Origin: Belnapia sp.
GTDB lineage: Bacteria > Pseudomonadota > Alphaproteobacteria > Acetobacterales > Acetobacteraceae
Direction: 5' to 3'
Length of the DNA: 12,390 nt
Assembly (NCBI GenBank): GCA_028291445.1
Contig: JAQGIA010000026.1
Coordinates: 1-12,390, forward strand
Position numbers and translations under genes: made by a program. Positions 12,156-12,390 of this stretch are shown piece after piece. The stretch's first letter is position 1. Each line of letters starts with the position of its first letter. The notes beneath the pieces were generated by a model, which was not told where the DNA came from, made no database searches, and saw nothing but the letters and a program-made list of their open reading frames with translations.

Positions 12156-12390
12156 TCAAGCCCCCGCCTGCCAAGCCTCCGGTTGCGTGGCCCGCAGCGC
12201 ATAGCCGCCGGGCCGCATCACCAGAAGCTGCGGCTCCGCCGGATTGACCTCGATCTTCTGCCGCAGGCGGTAGACATGGGTCTCGAGCGTGTGGGTATTG
12301 ACCTGGGCGCTGTAGCCCCAGACCTCGTCCAGCAGCACCCGGCGACTCACCGCCTTGGAGCCGGCCCGGTAGAGGAATTTCAGGATGCTG
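12156..12390 (-). CDS. OmpR/PhoB-type response regulator, C-terminal DNA-binding domain (N-terminus outside window)
   Basis: The 77 visible codons end in a TGA at 12156-12158; the frame stays open to the right edge, so the receiver domain lies outside. The visible part is a winged-helix effector: SILKFLYRAGSKAVSRRVLLDEVWGY (helix alpha1-alpha2 region), then NTHTLETHVYRLRQKIE, the recognition helix pattern of OmpR-family regulators, then the wing hairpin LLVMRPGGYAL. A GTG in frame at 12350 is internal, not the start. The short Ala/Gln/Trp tail after the wing is unremarkable. Binding site and partner kinase are unknown. Confidence 0.88.
   Translation of the reverse strand, partial: SILKFLYRAGSKAVSRRVLLDEVWGYSAQVNTHTLETHVYRLRQKIEVNPAEPQLLVMRPGGYALRATQPEAWQAGA

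Overview
The window is about 12.4 kb of GC-rich bacterial chromosome. Gene content and codon style suggest an alphaproteobacterium, most likely of the Rhodospirillales/Acetobacteraceae type. The tRNA-Thr(UGU) sequence, the hisF-hisE pair followed by a HIT protein and a SirB1-type protein, and a class-typical 316-residue GshB all fit; the lineage remains an inference. No transposase, phage gene, integrase or CRISPR array is visible.

Layout, left to right: (1) 1-848, minus strand, cysteine synthase without its C-terminus (cut by the window edge). (2) 1019-1819, plus strand, an SDR oxidoreductase with an enlarged glycine-rich loop, preceded by an operator-like inverted repeat. (3) 1850-2216, a frameshifted remnant of a RidA/YjgF-family gene. 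(4) 2320-2394, minus strand, tRNA-Thr(UGU) with encoded CCA. (5) 2454-2786, minus strand, a 110-residue FKBP-type prolyl isomerase, divergent from (6) a second SDR at 2880-3650. (7) 3754-7641, minus strand, a three-gene operon with overlapping genes: a LOV-GGDEF-EAL protein, a KaiC homologue and a KaiB homologue. (8) 7642-8255, a structured, locally less GC-rich 614-base intergenic region. (9) Plus strand, hisF, hisE, a HIT hydrolase, a SirB1-like protein and glutathione synthetase gshB (8256-12080). (10) 12156-12390, minus strand, the DNA-binding C-terminus of an OmpR-type response regulator, convergent with gshB.

The striking part is the operon in (7). It joins a KaiA-less KaiBC timing module to a flavin photoreceptor-type domain fused to a degenerate GGDEF domain and an EAL domain. 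All eight EAL metal/catalytic positions are present at the spacing known from RocR. KaiC keeps both tandem autophosphorylation sites (Ser433/Thr434, equivalent to S431/T432 of Synechococcus KaiC) and carries an approximately 95-residue helical/coiled-coil tail. The most economical reading is a light- and time-responsive controller of cyclic di-GMP. The LOV domain is itself unusual: the photoactive Cys is present, but the conserved signal-transmitting Gln is Met and one FMN-phosphate Arg is Ala.

The other genes are mostly housekeeping: cysteine and glutathione synthesis at opposite ends of the window, two histidine-biosynthesis steps, and protein folding.
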